In this document: piece after piece, positions 17,364-27,099 of the stretch | Numbering within the stretch: position 1 is the stretch's first letter | Layout: each line of letters begins with the position of its first letter | Source: Verrucomicrobiota bacterium | GTDB lineage: Bacteria; Verrucomicrobiota; Verrucomicrobiia; Verrucomicrobiales; Akkermansiaceae | Length of the DNA: 64,000 nucleotides | NCBI GenBank assembly: GCA_017301995.1 | Contig: JAFLEH010000007.1 | Coordinates: 21,919-85,918 of the forward strand | Direction of reading: 5' to 3' | Notes under the pieces: model-generated | The model's database searches: none | What the model saw: only the letters and a program-made list of their open reading frames with translations | What the model was told of the DNA's origin: nothing | Made by a program: the position numbers and the translations under genes

Positions 17364-20300
17364 ATGTTATCCGAAATCACCATCCCGCGAGGCCTCGTCC
17401 TAACCACGTTAGCGCTGGCGTCGTCCGCTCTTGCCCAGATTCCCGCCTTTCCCGGCGCGGAGGGCTTCGGCGGCTACGCCAAGGGCGGCCGCGGCGGCGA
17501 TGTCTATACCGTCACCAATCTCAACGCATCGGGCGCGGGGTCTTTCCGCAACGGGATCGAAACGGTGCCCGCCGGGGGCCGGACCATCGTCTTCGCGGTG
17601 AGCGGACACATCCACATCAACGGGCTTCGTCTAACCGCATCGAACGTCACCATCGCCGGCCAGACCGCGCCGGGCGACGGCGTGGGCCTGGTGGACGGCA
17701 CCTTCCGGATCTCCGGCGACGACGTGGTGGTCCGCCACCTGCGGATGCGCCACCGCGCCAGCGGCAGTGGCGGCGACTGCCTCAACCTCGACAGCGGATC
17801 AATCAACAGCGTGATCGACTCGGTTTCGATGCAGTTTTCCACCGACGAGAATTTTTCCAGCTTCGGCAGCCCGCCGGAGAATCTAACCATGCAGTGGTCG
17901 CTCAACGGCTGGGGCCTGGAGTCGCACTCGTGCGGCGGCCTTTGGGACCAGAACCACGCCACCTGCCACCATTCGCTGTGGTCGCACAACCACACCCGGA
18001 ACCCGAAGGCGCGTCCTAACGGACTGTTGGAGTGGGTCAACAACGTGACTTTCGACTGGGACATCGGTTTCATCATGGGTGACTCGGAAACCCCGGCGGC
18101 CTGGAAAGCCAACGTCCGGGGATGCTATTTCCTCTGCCCGGCCTCCAACCTGCGGTCCAGAGCGCTGGAAAAGGCGAATCTCGACCGCAACGGCAACCCG
18201 AATTTCTCGCTCTATCTCGACAACTGCCGCCACGACAACAACGGCAACGGCGTCCTCGATGGCACCGACAAGGGATATGCCATCGCTTCCGGCAACTACA
18301 CCACTCTAACGTCCCCGGTCGCCGCCACCGGCGCGGTGCCGGTGACGCTCGACGACCCCGCGGTGGCATTCAAGAAAGTCGTTTCCAAAGCCGGGGCCCT
18401 CAGGCTCGATCTGGATCCGGCCAAGCCGTTGCGCGACGAAGTGGACGCGCGCATGGTCCAGAATCTCGTCAGCCAGACCGCCAACCACGTCAGCAACGAG
18501 AGCCAGCTCGGCCTAACCAACGGCGGCATCGGCACCCTCGCATCGGCCCCGGCGCCCATCGACACCGACCGCGACGGCATGCCGGACCCGTATGAAACCG
18601 CGCTCGGATGGAACCCGGCGGCGCAGGACCACAACACCGCGCTGGCGAACAGCGGCGGCTTGGTCACCGGCACCACGTTCCTCCCTCCTAACACTCCTGC
18701 CGGAGCCGGTGCCTTGGACAAATACACCCGGCTGGAGGAATACCTGCATTTTCTATCCATCCCGCACGGAACCGTCGCGAAAAACACGGCCGCGGCGCCG
18801 ACCTCCATCCAAACGGATCTGCGGAAGTTCACCTCCGGATTCTCCGCGTCGCCGGTGTTCGCGGTTTCCAACATTTCCGGCGGAACGGTGGTTCAAAGCG
18901 GTCCCGGAAACTGTCTGATCACATTCACACCAACCCTCAATCATGTGGGCCGCGCGCGGTTCGATTTCACCGTGACCGACGCGGCAGGCCACAGTTGGAC
19001 CCAGACCTGCGCCATCCTGGTGACCGCCGCGGGCATCCCGCGCGATCTCAAGTGGAAGGGCGGCGCGGCATCCAACATTTGGGACGCCGCCACGCCGAAT
19101 TGGACCGACAATGGCGCGGTAACCGCCTTTTCCACCGGAGACCGGGTGTTTCTCGACGACACCGGTTCGCAATCCCCCGCGGTAAACGTCTCAGGCACGG
19201 TTAGCCCCGGAGGGATCCTGTGCGACGCGGTTGGCAATTACACCCTAACCGGAGGTGCGGTCACGTCCACCGGTTCGTTGGTGAAACGAGGATCGGGAAT
19301 GCTGACGTTCACCACCGCAGGACCCAACGCATTCACGTCCGTTGCGCTGGAAAGCGGCACGCTGAAGGTCAATTCCAACGCTCTCGGCACCGGACCGCTC
19401 GATCTGATAGGTGGCACCCTCGACATCGGAGCGAACGCCACCACCAACAGCGCGCTCAACATCCTCGGCCCGGTCGTCATCACCGGCGGCAGCGGCGGCG
19501 GAGCCACGGGTATCGGCCCGATCACCGGGTCGGCGCCGCTGACGATCTCGCAAACCAACGTGTTCGACCTACGCGGTGATATGTCGGGCTATAGCGGCAC
19601 CGTCACCTTCACCGGCAATGCGGCGATCCGCATGAACGGTTCCATCGGCAGTGGCGCGGCCACCTTCGTCCTGAACGGCAACACCTGGCTGAACAAGCGG
19701 AGCAGCGTCGCAACCATCACCCTCGGTGGCCTCGGCGGCGCCGCGGGAGGCACCCTCGCCGGCTCCACCGGAAACACCAGCGCCACCACCTATCAGATCG
19801 GCGACAACGGGGCGTCCACCGTTTTCGCCGGCCGCATCACCAATGGCGGCGGCACCACTTCGATCGTCAAAACCGGCGCGGGCACAATCACCCTATCCGG
19901 AACCAGCGACCACACCGGCACCACGGCGGTGAACCAGGGCGCTGTGTTGGTCGATGGCGCCCTCGGAAGCACCGCGGTCACGGTGGCCTCCGGCGCGATG
20001 CTCGGCGGCGACGGAACCATCGGCGGCCCGGTCACCGTCAATTCGGGCGCCTATCTATCACCCGGAACGATCCCCTTCACCGGAGCCACACTGGCGGTGG
20101 GAGGCAATCTCGCGCTCAATTCCAACATCCTTTTCATCGATCTGTCCAACTCGCCGGCCGGACAAAACGACCGGATCACCGTGGGTGGCACGCTCGCCCT
20201 AACCGGATCGCTCGATTTCAGATTTCTCCTGTTGAACGGGCCTCTTTCGGCGGGCACCTATGATTTGGTCGCCGCCACCAACAGCAGCGCGAGCGGCGTT

Positions 20301-22262
20301 TCCCTCCTCCACAATCTGCCATCCGGTACCCGGCAGTCATTCGCCCTCGGCCGCAGCGCGGCAGGCAGCAATCCTTCGAAAATCTGGCTCACCGTAACCG
20401 GCAGTCCGGCCACTCTATCCTGGACTGGCTTGGGAGGCGGCCTTTGGGATACGGTTTCCACGGGCAACTGGACGGGCGCCACGCCCGCCACGTTCTATCA
20501 AAACGATGCGGTGGTTTTCAACGATAGCGCCGCCACACGTACGGTGGCGCTCTCGGATGCCGTATCGCCACGCTCCGCCATCGCCGACACCGCGCTGGGT
20601 TTCACGTTTTCCGGAGCGGGAGCCCTTGCGGGAACCGGTGTTCTAACCAAGAACGGATCCGGGAACCTGACTCTATCCAACACCGGAGCCAATTCGTTCT
20701 CCGGAGGCACCATTCTCAACGCCGGCGGAATCGTGCTCGCGGACGCTACCGCCAACTCGACCGGACTGGGAACCGGTCCGCTCACGTTCAACGGCGGCAC
20801 CCTGACCATGGCCGGATTCAACGGCAGCAATTCGGATTCCTATCCGCCCATGCCAAACGCCCTGGTGGTGCCCGCCGGAGCCACTGGCACGCTCAACCTA
20901 ACCCAGCGCGCCCCAAAACCCGGCGCGGCGAACGTGTTTCCCGCCCTAACCGGAACGCTGTCGGGCGGCGGCACGCTCAATCTGATGGTCAAGTTCGTCC
21001 GCGGCGACGTGTTGGGCGATTGGTCGGCGTTCGGCGGTACGCTCAAGGTCCTCCCGGCCGACGCGGACGGCGGGGATTTCCGCTTCGGAACCAGCTACGC
21101 ATGGGCGGGCATGCCGGCCGCAACCGTCGATCTGGGAGACAAGACCACCGGCTACTACGTCGGCACGAGTTCCGGTGGCGCGGGCACCACGGTCGGGTTC
21201 GGCGAACTAACAGGAACCGCGTCCAGCCGTCTGTTGGGTGGAACCACGGCGGGCAGGAACTTCGCCTATCGGATCGGCGGCAAGACGCCCGCGGGATCCG
21301 TGGCCACCTTTGCCGGGACCATCGGCGAGCAGTCATCCGGCGTCACCACCACCTTCGTCAAAACAGGGGCGGGCATCTGGTCTCTATCCGGATCGGGAAG
21401 CTGGAACGGTGGCACGCTGGTCGAACAGGGAACCCTGCGGATGTCCGGGACGTTCGCTTGCGCCGGAGCCACCCAGGTTGGCACGGGGGCCACACTTGAA
21501 CTGCGCGGAGGATCGCTCGCCACCGACAACGTTCAGATCGCCCAGGGAGGAACCCTTTTGGGCGCGGGTGTTCTAACCAGCGATTTGGATCTCGACGGCA
21601 CTCTCGAATGCCAGGGCTATGCCGGCACCCCGCCGGGCACCCTGCGGGTGACAGGTTCCGCCTTTCTGGGCGACTCCGCCCTCGTCAGGATGCGCGCCGG
21701 ACTCTTGTCCGACCGGGTGGAAATCACCGGCGATCTGGCGCTCGGCGGAACCCTGGCGGTGGATCTAACCACCGGAACCGGCTTCGGACGTTATCCGCTT
21801 TTCACCTTTACCGGCAATCTATCAGGCGGAATGTCGCTGACGGGAATCCCGGTGGGAACCCAGGCCCATCTGTCAACCTCGCGGGCCGGCAGCGTGGATC
21901 TGGTCGTCGATGATTCGGACGAGGACGGACTTCCGGACACCTGGGAGCAGGCCCGCTTCAGAAACCTAACCCAAGGCCCGGCCGGCGATCCCGATGGTGA
22001 TGGAACCACCAATCTCGCGGAATGGCGGCTGAACCTGAATCCGGCGAATTCCAGCAGCGCGTTCCGCGCCACGTGCAACGGCCGCACCTTGGTCTGGCCC
22101 AGCGCGGCGGGGATTGTTTTCACCATCCGCCGCAGCCTGTCGCTGGGATTAGGTGGGTGGCAGACCATTGGCACCGTAACCGGTGGGCCGGGAGCCACCG
22201 CGACTTTCACCGATCCGGCTTCTTTCTCACGGGCATTCTATCGCATCGAATTCACGCCATGA
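17364..22262 (+). CDS. Secreted PL1-type pectate lyase with autotransporter-associated beta-strand repeats
   Basis: A 1632-residue extracellular protein. A signal peptide (to about residue 25) is followed by AFPGAEGFGGYAKGGRGG, a hallmark N terminus of PL1 pectate lyase-like proteins, and a right-handed beta-helix to about residue 370 (TIVFAVSG, NVTIAGQTAPG, DSVSMQFSTDENFS). A DTDRDGMPDPYE calcium-binding segment is near residue 400. Residues about 640-1480 carry several autotransporter-associated beta-strand repeats of the form KxGxGxLTLSG...GTL. A second DxDEDGLPD segment lies near 1517. The C terminus ends FYRIEFTP, like the BNR_4 protein. No autotransporter beta-barrel is visible, so surface release or attachment must use another route. 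Its stop overlaps the next start (ATGA). Confidence 0.88.
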   Translation: MLSEITIPRGLVLTTLALASSALAQIPAFPGAEGFGGYAKGGRGGDVYTVTNLNASGAGSFRNGIETVPAGGRTIVFAVSGHIHINGLRLTASNVTIAGQTAPGDGVGLVDGTFRISGDDVVVRHLRMRHRASGSGGDCLNLDSGSINSVIDSVSMQFSTDENFSSFGSPPENLTMQWSLNGWGLESHSCGGLWDQNHATCHHSLWSHNHTRNPKARPNGLLEWVNNVTFDWDIGFIMGDSETPAAWKANVRGCYFLCPASNLRSRALEKANLDRNGNPNFSLYLDNCRHDNNGNGVLDGTDKGYAIASGNYTTLTSPVAATGAVPVTLDDPAVAFKKVVSKAGALRLDLDPAKPLRDEVDARMVQNLVSQTANHVSNESQLGLTNGGIGTLASAPAPIDTDRDGMPDPYETALGWNPAAQDHNTALANSGGLVTGTTFLPPNTPAGAGALDKYTRLEEYLHFLSIPHGTVAKNTAAAPTSIQTDLRKFTSGFSASPVFAVSNISGGTVVQSGPGNCLITFTPTLNHVGRARFDFTVTDAAGHSWTQTCAILVTAAGIPRDLKWKGGAASNIWDAATPNWTDNGAVTAFSTGDRVFLDDTGSQSPAVNVSGTVSPGGILCDAVGNYTLTGGAVTSTGSLVKRGSGMLTFTTAGPNAFTSVALESGTLKVNSNALGTGPLDLIGGTLDIGANATTNSALNILGPVVITGGSGGGATGIGPITGSAPLTISQTNVFDLRGDMSGYSGTVTFTGNAAIRMNGSIGSGAATFVLNGNTWLNKRSSVATITLGGLGGAAGGTLAGSTGNTSATTYQIGDNGASTVFAGRITNGGGTTSIVKTGAGTITLSGTSDHTGTTAVNQGAVLVDGALGSTAVTVASGAMLGGDGTIGGPVTVNSGAYLSPGTIPFTGATLAVGGNLALNSNILFIDLSNSPAGQNDRITVGGTLALTGSLDFRFLLLNGPLSAGTYDLVAATNSSASGVSLLHNLPSGTRQSFALGRSAAGSNPSKIWLTVTGSPATLSWTGLGGGLWDTVSTGNWTGATPATFYQNDAVVFNDSAATRTVALSDAVSPRSAIADTALGFTFSGAGALAGTGVLTKNGSGNLTLSNTGANSFSGGTILNAGGIVLADATANSTGLGTGPLTFNGGTLTMAGFNGSNSDSYPPMPNALVVPAGATGTLNLTQRAPKPGAANVFPALTGTLSGGGTLNLMVKFVRGDVLGDWSAFGGTLKVLPADADGGDFRFGTSYAWAGMPAATVDLGDKTTGYYVGTSSGGAGTTVGFGELTGTASSRLLGGTTAGRNFAYRIGGKTPAGSVATFAGTIGEQSSGVTTTFVKTGAGIWSLSGSGSWNGGTLVEQGTLRMSGTFACAGATQVGTGATLELRGGSLATDNVQIAQGGTLLGAGVLTSDLDLDGTLECQGYAGTPPGTLRVTGSAFLGDSALVRMRAGLLSDRVEITGDLALGGTLAVDLTTGTGFGRYPLFTFTGNLSGGMSLTGIPVGTQAHLSTSRAGSVDLVVDDSDEDGLPDTWEQARFRNLTQGPAGDPDGDGTTNLAEWRLNLNPANSSSAFRATCNGRTLVWPSAAGIVFTIRRSLSLGLGGWQTIGTVTGGPGATATFTDPASFSRAFYRIEFTP

Positions 22263-24934
22263 AACACGTAACGTTCCGCAAAATGCTCGCCGTTCTGCTC
22301 GGTGGCGCTCTCCTAACGCGATTGGCTGCGGCGGACGATGGTCCGCTCGCATGGCCGCCCGTGACCGCACAGACCAAACCCTGGGCCTACAACTGGTGGA
22401 TGGCCAGCGCGGTGGACAAACAGAACCTCACCCGCGAACTGGAACGCTATCAAAAGGCGGGTCTCGGGGGCATCCATATCATCCCGATCTATGGCGCGAA
22501 GGGGTTCGAGAAACAATATATCAATTATCTGTCGCCGGATTGGATGAATAGGATGGGCTGGGCGGTAGCCGAGGCACGCCGGTTGGGAATGGACGCGGAC
22601 ATGACCACCGGCAGCGGATGGTGCTTCGGCGGACCCTGGATCACCGATGCCAACGCCAATGCGGTTCCGGTTGTCATGACCCGCGAAATCGCCGCCGGAC
22701 AGCGGTTTCGGCAACGCTTCGATCCACAGGGGACCCAAGCTCTCGTGGCCTATGGAAAGGGTGGAAAAGGCGTTGATCTCACCGGCAAGCTCGCGCCGGA
22801 TGGCACGCTCGACTATCTTTCCCCGGCCGATGCGACCCTTTATGCGATCTCCCAGAAGCCTTCCGGCCAAAAAGTAAAGCGTCCCGGCCCGGGGGGCGAG
22901 GGGTGGATGCTGAATCTGTTGGAACCCGCGGCGATGGATGCGTTTCTATCACCTTTCACCGCGGCTTTCGACGCCTACAAGGGCCCGAGACCCCGCGCGC
23001 AATACCACGATTCCTATGAGTACAAGTCCGAGTGGTCGCCTTCGTTATTCGCGCAGTTCGAGAAGCGCCGCGGCTATTCGCTGAAGGATGAACTTCCTGC
23101 ATTGTTCGGAACGAATGCCGATGACCACGCCGCGAGGGTCAGATGCGACTACCGCCGCACGGTTTCGGATATCATGGTGGAGGAATCCCTCCCCAAATGG
23201 ACCGCATGGTCGCGCGAACGCGGTTTTCTAACCCGCAACGAGGCGCACGGATCGCCCGGAAACTGGCTCGACCTTTACGCCGCGGCCGACATCCCGGAAA
23301 CCGAGATGTTCCATAGCGACCGCAGCAAGCTGATTTCCAAATTCGCCTCGTCCGCCGCGCATGTCGCCGGAAAGAAGCTGGTGAGCGCCGAAACCGGCAC
23401 CTGGCTGGCCGAACATTTCACCGAAACGCTCGCCGACGCCAAATGGCTGTTTGACGACCTGTTTCTATCCGGCGTGAATCATATCTTCTATCACGGTTGC
23501 TGCTACTCGCCCGACGAGGCGCCGTGGCCGGGCTGGTTGTTCTACGCATCTCTCGAGATGAATCCGCGCAACCCGATCTGGCACGACGCGCCGGCGCTCA
23601 ACGCCTACGCCACGCGCTGCCAGTCGGTCCTCCAGAGCGGACAGCCCGACGGCGACATCCTGCTCTACTGGCCGCTCGAGGATTTCTGGATGAAACCGGG
23701 AGCCAAACTGCTGCCCCAGCTCACCGTCCACGCCCGCGAGTGGTTCGAGGATCAGCCGATCGGCAAGGCTGCGGCGCGACTTTGGGAACGCGGCTATGCG
23801 TTCGACTATGTTTCGGATAGGCAATTGGCGGCGGCGGTGGTGGAGAGCGGATCTGTCCGTGTCCCCGGTGGCCGCTACCGGGCCGTCGTGGTGCCACGGT
23901 GCGATTTCATTCCGCTGGAAACCTTCCGCGCCCTAGCCGAACTGGCGCGGAGCGGCGCCACCGTGATTTTCTGCGACGCCCTGCCTGCCGATATCTCGGG
24001 TGCCGGCGCGCTCGATGCGAAACGCGAACTTTTCAGAAAAGCCCGGATTTCCGTGGAGAATCGGGCGAATCTCCGCGTGGGACCGCTTGACGCCACGCTG
24101 GATTCCGCCGGGCTTCCTCGCGAGGCGCTAACCGACTCTGGCTTGTCCTTCATCCGCCGGACTTTCGATGGCGGGTGGCATTACTTCATCGCCAACCGGA
24201 CGCAAAAAGAGTTCGACGGTACGGTTGAACCCTCTCGCGCCGGAAAATCGGCGGTGCTGATGGATCCGCTCACCGGTGAGGCCGGTGTCACGGATTGCCT
24301 CGCCAGGAAATCCGGACTAACCGGGATCCGGCTGCGCCTCGCGCCCGGCGGATCGGTGATCGTCCGCCTGTTCCGTGAGGCGATCCCATCCGCTCCCGCG
24401 TGGACCGATTGGCGGGCCTCGGGAAATCCGGTTCCGCTTGCGGGAAAATGGCGTCTGCGCTTTGTCGCGGGCGGCCCGGAGCTTCCCGACGCCCGTGAAC
24501 TAACCGCCCCGGCGTCGTGGACCACGCTCGACGACCCGCGGGCCAACGCCTTTGGGGGAACGGCGGTTTATGAGACCACCTTCGATGGTTTCCCCGCTGG
24601 CGGAGGTATCTACCAACTGGACCTCGGCCGGGTGTGCCAGAGTGCCCGTGTGAGGCTTAACGGCAAGGACTTCGGTACGCTCATCACTCCGCCGTTCCGC
24701 GTGATCGTTTCCGGACTCAAGCCCACCGGCAACACGCTTTCGGTGGAAGTCACCGGCACCGCCGCCAACCGCATCCGCGATCTCGACCGCCGCGGCGTGA
24801 AATGGCGCGTGTTCCATGATATCAATCTGGTGAACATCGACTACAAGCCGTTCGACGCCTCCAACTGGCCCATCGCCGATTGCGGTTTGCTCGGCCCTGT
24901 TTCTCTAACCCCCGTGACCGCCGCGGGCAGATAG
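22259..24934 (+). CDS. Secreted alpha-L-rhamnosidase, GH106
   Basis: The 891-residue protein has a signal peptide (MKHVTFRKMLAVLLGGALLTRLAAA). The region after it is characteristic of GH106: KPWAYNWWMASAVDKQNL, the GIHIIPIYG strand and GMDADMTTGSGWCFGGPW. A C-terminal jelly-roll domain (about residues 740-885, LDLGRVCQSARVRLNGKDFG) is also typical. GH106 enzymes cleave terminal alpha-L-rhamnose, for example from rhamnogalacturonan. Translation is probably coupled to the pectate lyase gene by the 4-bp ATGA overlap. Together with GH78, this gives the locus two unrelated rhamnosidase families, which usually have different linkage preferences. Confidence 0.9.
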   Translation: MKHVTFRKMLAVLLGGALLTRLAAADDGPLAWPPVTAQTKPWAYNWWMASAVDKQNLTRELERYQKAGLGGIHIIPIYGAKGFEKQYINYLSPDWMNRMGWAVAEARRLGMDADMTTGSGWCFGGPWITDANANAVPVVMTREIAAGQRFRQRFDPQGTQALVAYGKGGKGVDLTGKLAPDGTLDYLSPADATLYAISQKPSGQKVKRPGPGGEGWMLNLLEPAAMDAFLSPFTAAFDAYKGPRPRAQYHDSYEYKSEWSPSLFAQFEKRRGYSLKDELPALFGTNADDHAARVRCDYRRTVSDIMVEESLPKWTAWSRERGFLTRNEAHGSPGNWLDLYAAADIPETEMFHSDRSKLISKFASSAAHVAGKKLVSAETGTWLAEHFTETLADAKWLFDDLFLSGVNHIFYHGCCYSPDEAPWPGWLFYASLEMNPRNPIWHDAPALNAYATRCQSVLQSGQPDGDILLYWPLEDFWMKPGAKLLPQLTVHAREWFEDQPIGKAAARLWERGYAFDYVSDRQLAAAVVESGSVRVPGGRYRAVVVPRCDFIPLETFRALAELARSGATVIFCDALPADISGAGALDAKRELFRKARISVENRANLRVGPLDATLDSAGLPREALTDSGLSFIRRTFDGGWHYFIANRTQKEFDGTVEPSRAGKSAVLMDPLTGEAGVTDCLARKSGLTGIRLRLAPGGSVIVRLFREAIPSAPAWTDWRASGNPVPLAGKWRLRFVAGGPELPDARELTAPASWTTLDDPRANAFGGTAVYETTFDGFPAGGGIYQLDLGRVCQSARVRLNGKDFGTLITPPFRVIVSGLKPTGNTLSVEVTGTAANRIRDLDRRGVKWRVFHDINLVNIDYKPFDASNWPIADCGLLGPVSLTPVTAAGR

Positions 24935-24994
24935 GCGCGCCTAGGCCAAATGCCTCCCCCGCGCTGACCCATAGCGGAGGCATGCCCACACTAT

Positions 24995-26113
24995 TTGGAT
25001 TTTCTATCCGAAGGATCTGGCAAATCTCCCTCGTTCTCCACCCTCACCAAAGCCGCCGCCGAAAACGACCCCGCCCTGGTGGCCACCCGCACCTGGGACA
25101 CCACCCGCGACGTTCTCCTGACCATCGAAAATAATGCTGGAGAAACCGTCCGGTCACCCTACACTTGCACCGTGAACGACATCGGACCGCGCACCGCCGT
25201 CAACACCGGAGAATCGGAATTCACCGGCCCCCCGGCCGATTGTTCGTGGCGGTACGATGCCTTGGGCCAGTTGGAAATGGCCGCCCTGGGCGCCACCGGA
25301 AACAATGGCAGCAACTACCAATACGCCGCCATCCGCGGCCAGTTCACCGCCAATTCGGTTCACGATTACGACGGAGATGGGCACGCGCGAAGCCGAGTGC
25401 CCGCGGGGCGGCCAAGCCGTCAAAACAGGCTGGTTTCCTCAAGGAGCGTGGGCGTCCCGCCCACTTCCACCACCCGCTACCTCTACGACGGCTGGAACCG
25501 CATCGCCGAATACGACGGTGCCGGTGCCCTCCAGGACACCTTCACCAGGGGCCTCGATCTGTCCGGATCCAAGCAGGGCGCGGGCGGCGTTGGAGGGTTC
25601 TTGTCCACCCGTTGGGCCAGCGCTTCCGGATCGCCTTTCTACTACCCGACTTATAACGGAAACGGCAACATCAGCGAATATCTCGCCGCCGCCGCCCACT
25701 TCGAATACGACCCCTTCGGCATCCTCACCCGCCTCACCGGGAGCAATTCCACCCGTTTCCAACACCGCTTCAGCACCAAGCCGCGCGACCCGGACTCCGG
25801 CCTCTGCTGCTACGGGTATCGTTGGTGTGATCCGCTCACAGGGAGATCGCCGTCAAGAGACCCGATGGGGGAACGGGGAGGATTGAATCTGTATGGGTAT
25901 GTTGGGAATGACTCGATCAATGCTCTTGATTATGTTGGTCTTGCCCCGCTGGAAGGATGCGCTGGCTGGAAGGAAGAATCGAAAGGATGCGGTTGTGATC
26001 TAAAGGTGAATGTCGATAAAGCTGAATATTCCGTCCTGGAAGGCCGAAAGACCACTTGGGTTCAGCTTGAATTTAAGGTAACTTGCGAGATCAACAAAAT
26101 TTCAATAGATTGA
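24995..26113 (+). CDS. RHS repeat protein, truncated remnant with unique C-terminal tip
   Basis: A 372-residue frame carries only the last part of an RHS/YD-repeat protein: YDALGQLEMAALG, RYLYDGWNRIAEYD, FEYDPFGILTRLTG, and the RHS-associated core with YGYRWCDPLTGR and GGLNLYGYVGNDSINALDYVGL. After the core the last 55 residues (from APLEGCAGWK) are unlike RHS sequence and are AT-rich; in RHS proteins this position holds an exchangeable tip, often a toxin. No signal peptide or long YD-repeat shell is present, the TTG start at 24995 is a guess, and a GTGGGCG hairpin repeat sits inside the frame. The gene is therefore probably a 5'-truncated remnant. It may still be translated with the overlapping next gene. 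Confidence 0.72.
   Translation: MDFLSEGSGKSPSFSTLTKAAAENDPALVATRTWDTTRDVLLTIENNAGETVRSPYTCTVNDIGPRTAVNTGESEFTGPPADCSWRYDALGQLEMAALGATGNNGSNYQYAAIRGQFTANSVHDYDGDGHARSRVPAGRPSRQNRLVSSRSVGVPPTSTTRYLYDGWNRIAEYDGAGALQDTFTRGLDLSGSKQGAGGVGGFLSTRWASASGSPFYYPTYNGNGNISEYLAAAAHFEYDPFGILTRLTGSNSTRFQHRFSTKPRDPDSGLCCYGYRWCDPLTGRSPSRDPMGERGGLNLYGYVGNDSINALDYVGLAPLEGCAGWKEESKGCGCDLKVNVDKAEYSVLEGRKTTWVQLEFKVTCEINKISID
25448..25464. repeat. Perfect GTGGGCG-TCC-CGCCCAC hairpin inside the RHS frame
   Basis: A perfect 7-bp stem with a 3-base loop lies inside the RHS coding frame. The stretch around it (about 25395-25470) translates to sequence rich in Arg, Ser and Pro that does not resemble YD repeats. This is consistent with a short palindromic repeat having been inserted, or with the gene having been rebuilt through such a repeat. 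Confidence 0.5.
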
Positions 26114-26631
26114 ACTCATTAGGCATATATCTTTCAGTGATATTGGCTTGCGTGGGAGTGGCCTTACGGTCATTTGCATGTGGAGCTGATCCCAAAAGCA
26201 ACGGTGGCGTTATCGCGATATCCGATGGTTTTTTGCGTTTGACACTCCCACGAGAAGCGATCTTGAAAGGGTTCTCCACCGAAACGCGGTTTCTGGACCA
26301 AATAGTAGTGAAAAAGGGAACCCAGGTTTTCAGATTTGTTGATATCCGGGAAGCTTATGCTGCAGTAGTTAGCGACACATCAAAATCCAAAGATGAACCG
26401 AATGCCGATGGCACCAAGGCGACAGTTGAGTATGTTATAGCAACCAATCGAATAGCCGCCTTTCCTTTCAACGTGGGCGGCAACACAGGTGACGCGCCCA
26501 AGCTTGCCGCATTGCTATACGATCCCAACGTGAAGCTGTTTGTTGCATTGCGGGATACAAGTGGGAAGCCGGGCGGCAAGTCACAGGAAATTACGATTCC
26601 ACTAGTTACAGATCTCCAAAAAAATGAATAA
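26110..26631 (+). CDS. Small secreted orphan protein downstream of the RHS tip
   Basis: I do not recognise this 173-residue protein. The start is inferred to be TTG at 26110, which overlaps the RHS stop as TTGA; a longer TTG start at 26083 is possible. The first 28 residues (MNSLGIYLSVILACVGVALRSFACG) are hydrophobic and look like a signal peptide. The rest is a compact soluble domain with strands such as GVIAISDGFLRLTLP and TVEYVIATNRIAAFPFN. Base composition is clearly lower in GC than the flanking genes. Position directly after an RHS C-terminal tip is where an immunity gene is usually found, so a protective role is possible, but nothing in the sequence proves it. Confidence 0.55.
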   Translation: MNSLGIYLSVILACVGVALRSFACGADPKSNGGVIAISDGFLRLTLPREAILKGFSTETRFLDQIVVKKGTQVFRFVDIREAYAAVVSDTSKSKDEPNADGTKATVEYVIATNRIAAFPFNVGGNTGDAPKLAALLYDPNVKLFVALRDTSGKPGGKSQEITIPLVTDLQKNE

Positions 26632-26672
26632 GGTTTCCACACCTGGCGACGCACATGGACAATGAGAGCATC

Positions 26673-27074
26673 ATGATTCGATCCAGATGGATCCATTGCA
26701 TCACTTTGATTGCAATGTTTCTCACGACAATTGGGGGCCAAAGTGCGGAGAAAAACGACCCCTTTTTGGAAATCTTTCAAGAGCGGTGCAGCATCGCATT
26801 CTGCGTGACTGTTGTAAATAACGGGAGGGATGTTGTGGTCGAGACGCTAAAGGGACCCAAATTTGGCGCGGGGAGCAGGCCTGTTGAGCTGGCACGAGCT
26901 GTGATTCGTGTAGCTCAACGAAGGCGAAAAGATGCCGATATCGTTAGGGCTTTCGGATACGTAACCAAAGACGAACCAAATAAGCTATCCGTTGAGATCA
27001 TTGACCGCGACGGCAATCTTTCCAGTCTTAAGAAAAACATCACAGCTATTCGATTGGCCTTTGCGAAAAAATGA
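26673..27074 (+). CDS. Small secreted orphan protein
   Basis: A 133-residue frame beginning MIRSRWIHCITLIAMFLTTIGGQSAEKN, which reads as a signal peptide cleaved near SA-EK. An in-frame ATG at 26655 would add six residues before the signal. The mature part is short and mixed, with VVNNGRDVVVETLKGP and IDRDGNLSSLKKN, and gives me no family match. It is AT-rich like its two neighbours and lies 41 bp after the previous gene in the same orientation. The three small genes look like one acquired cassette. Confidence 0.55.
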   Translation: MIRSRWIHCITLIAMFLTTIGGQSAEKNDPFLEIFQERCSIAFCVTVVNNGRDVVVETLKGPKFGAGSRPVELARAVIRVAQRRRKDADIVRAFGYVTKDEPNKLSVEIIDRDGNLSSLKKNITAIRLAFAKK

Positions 27075-27099
27075 TCAACCAGATTCCCACCTGAAATCT

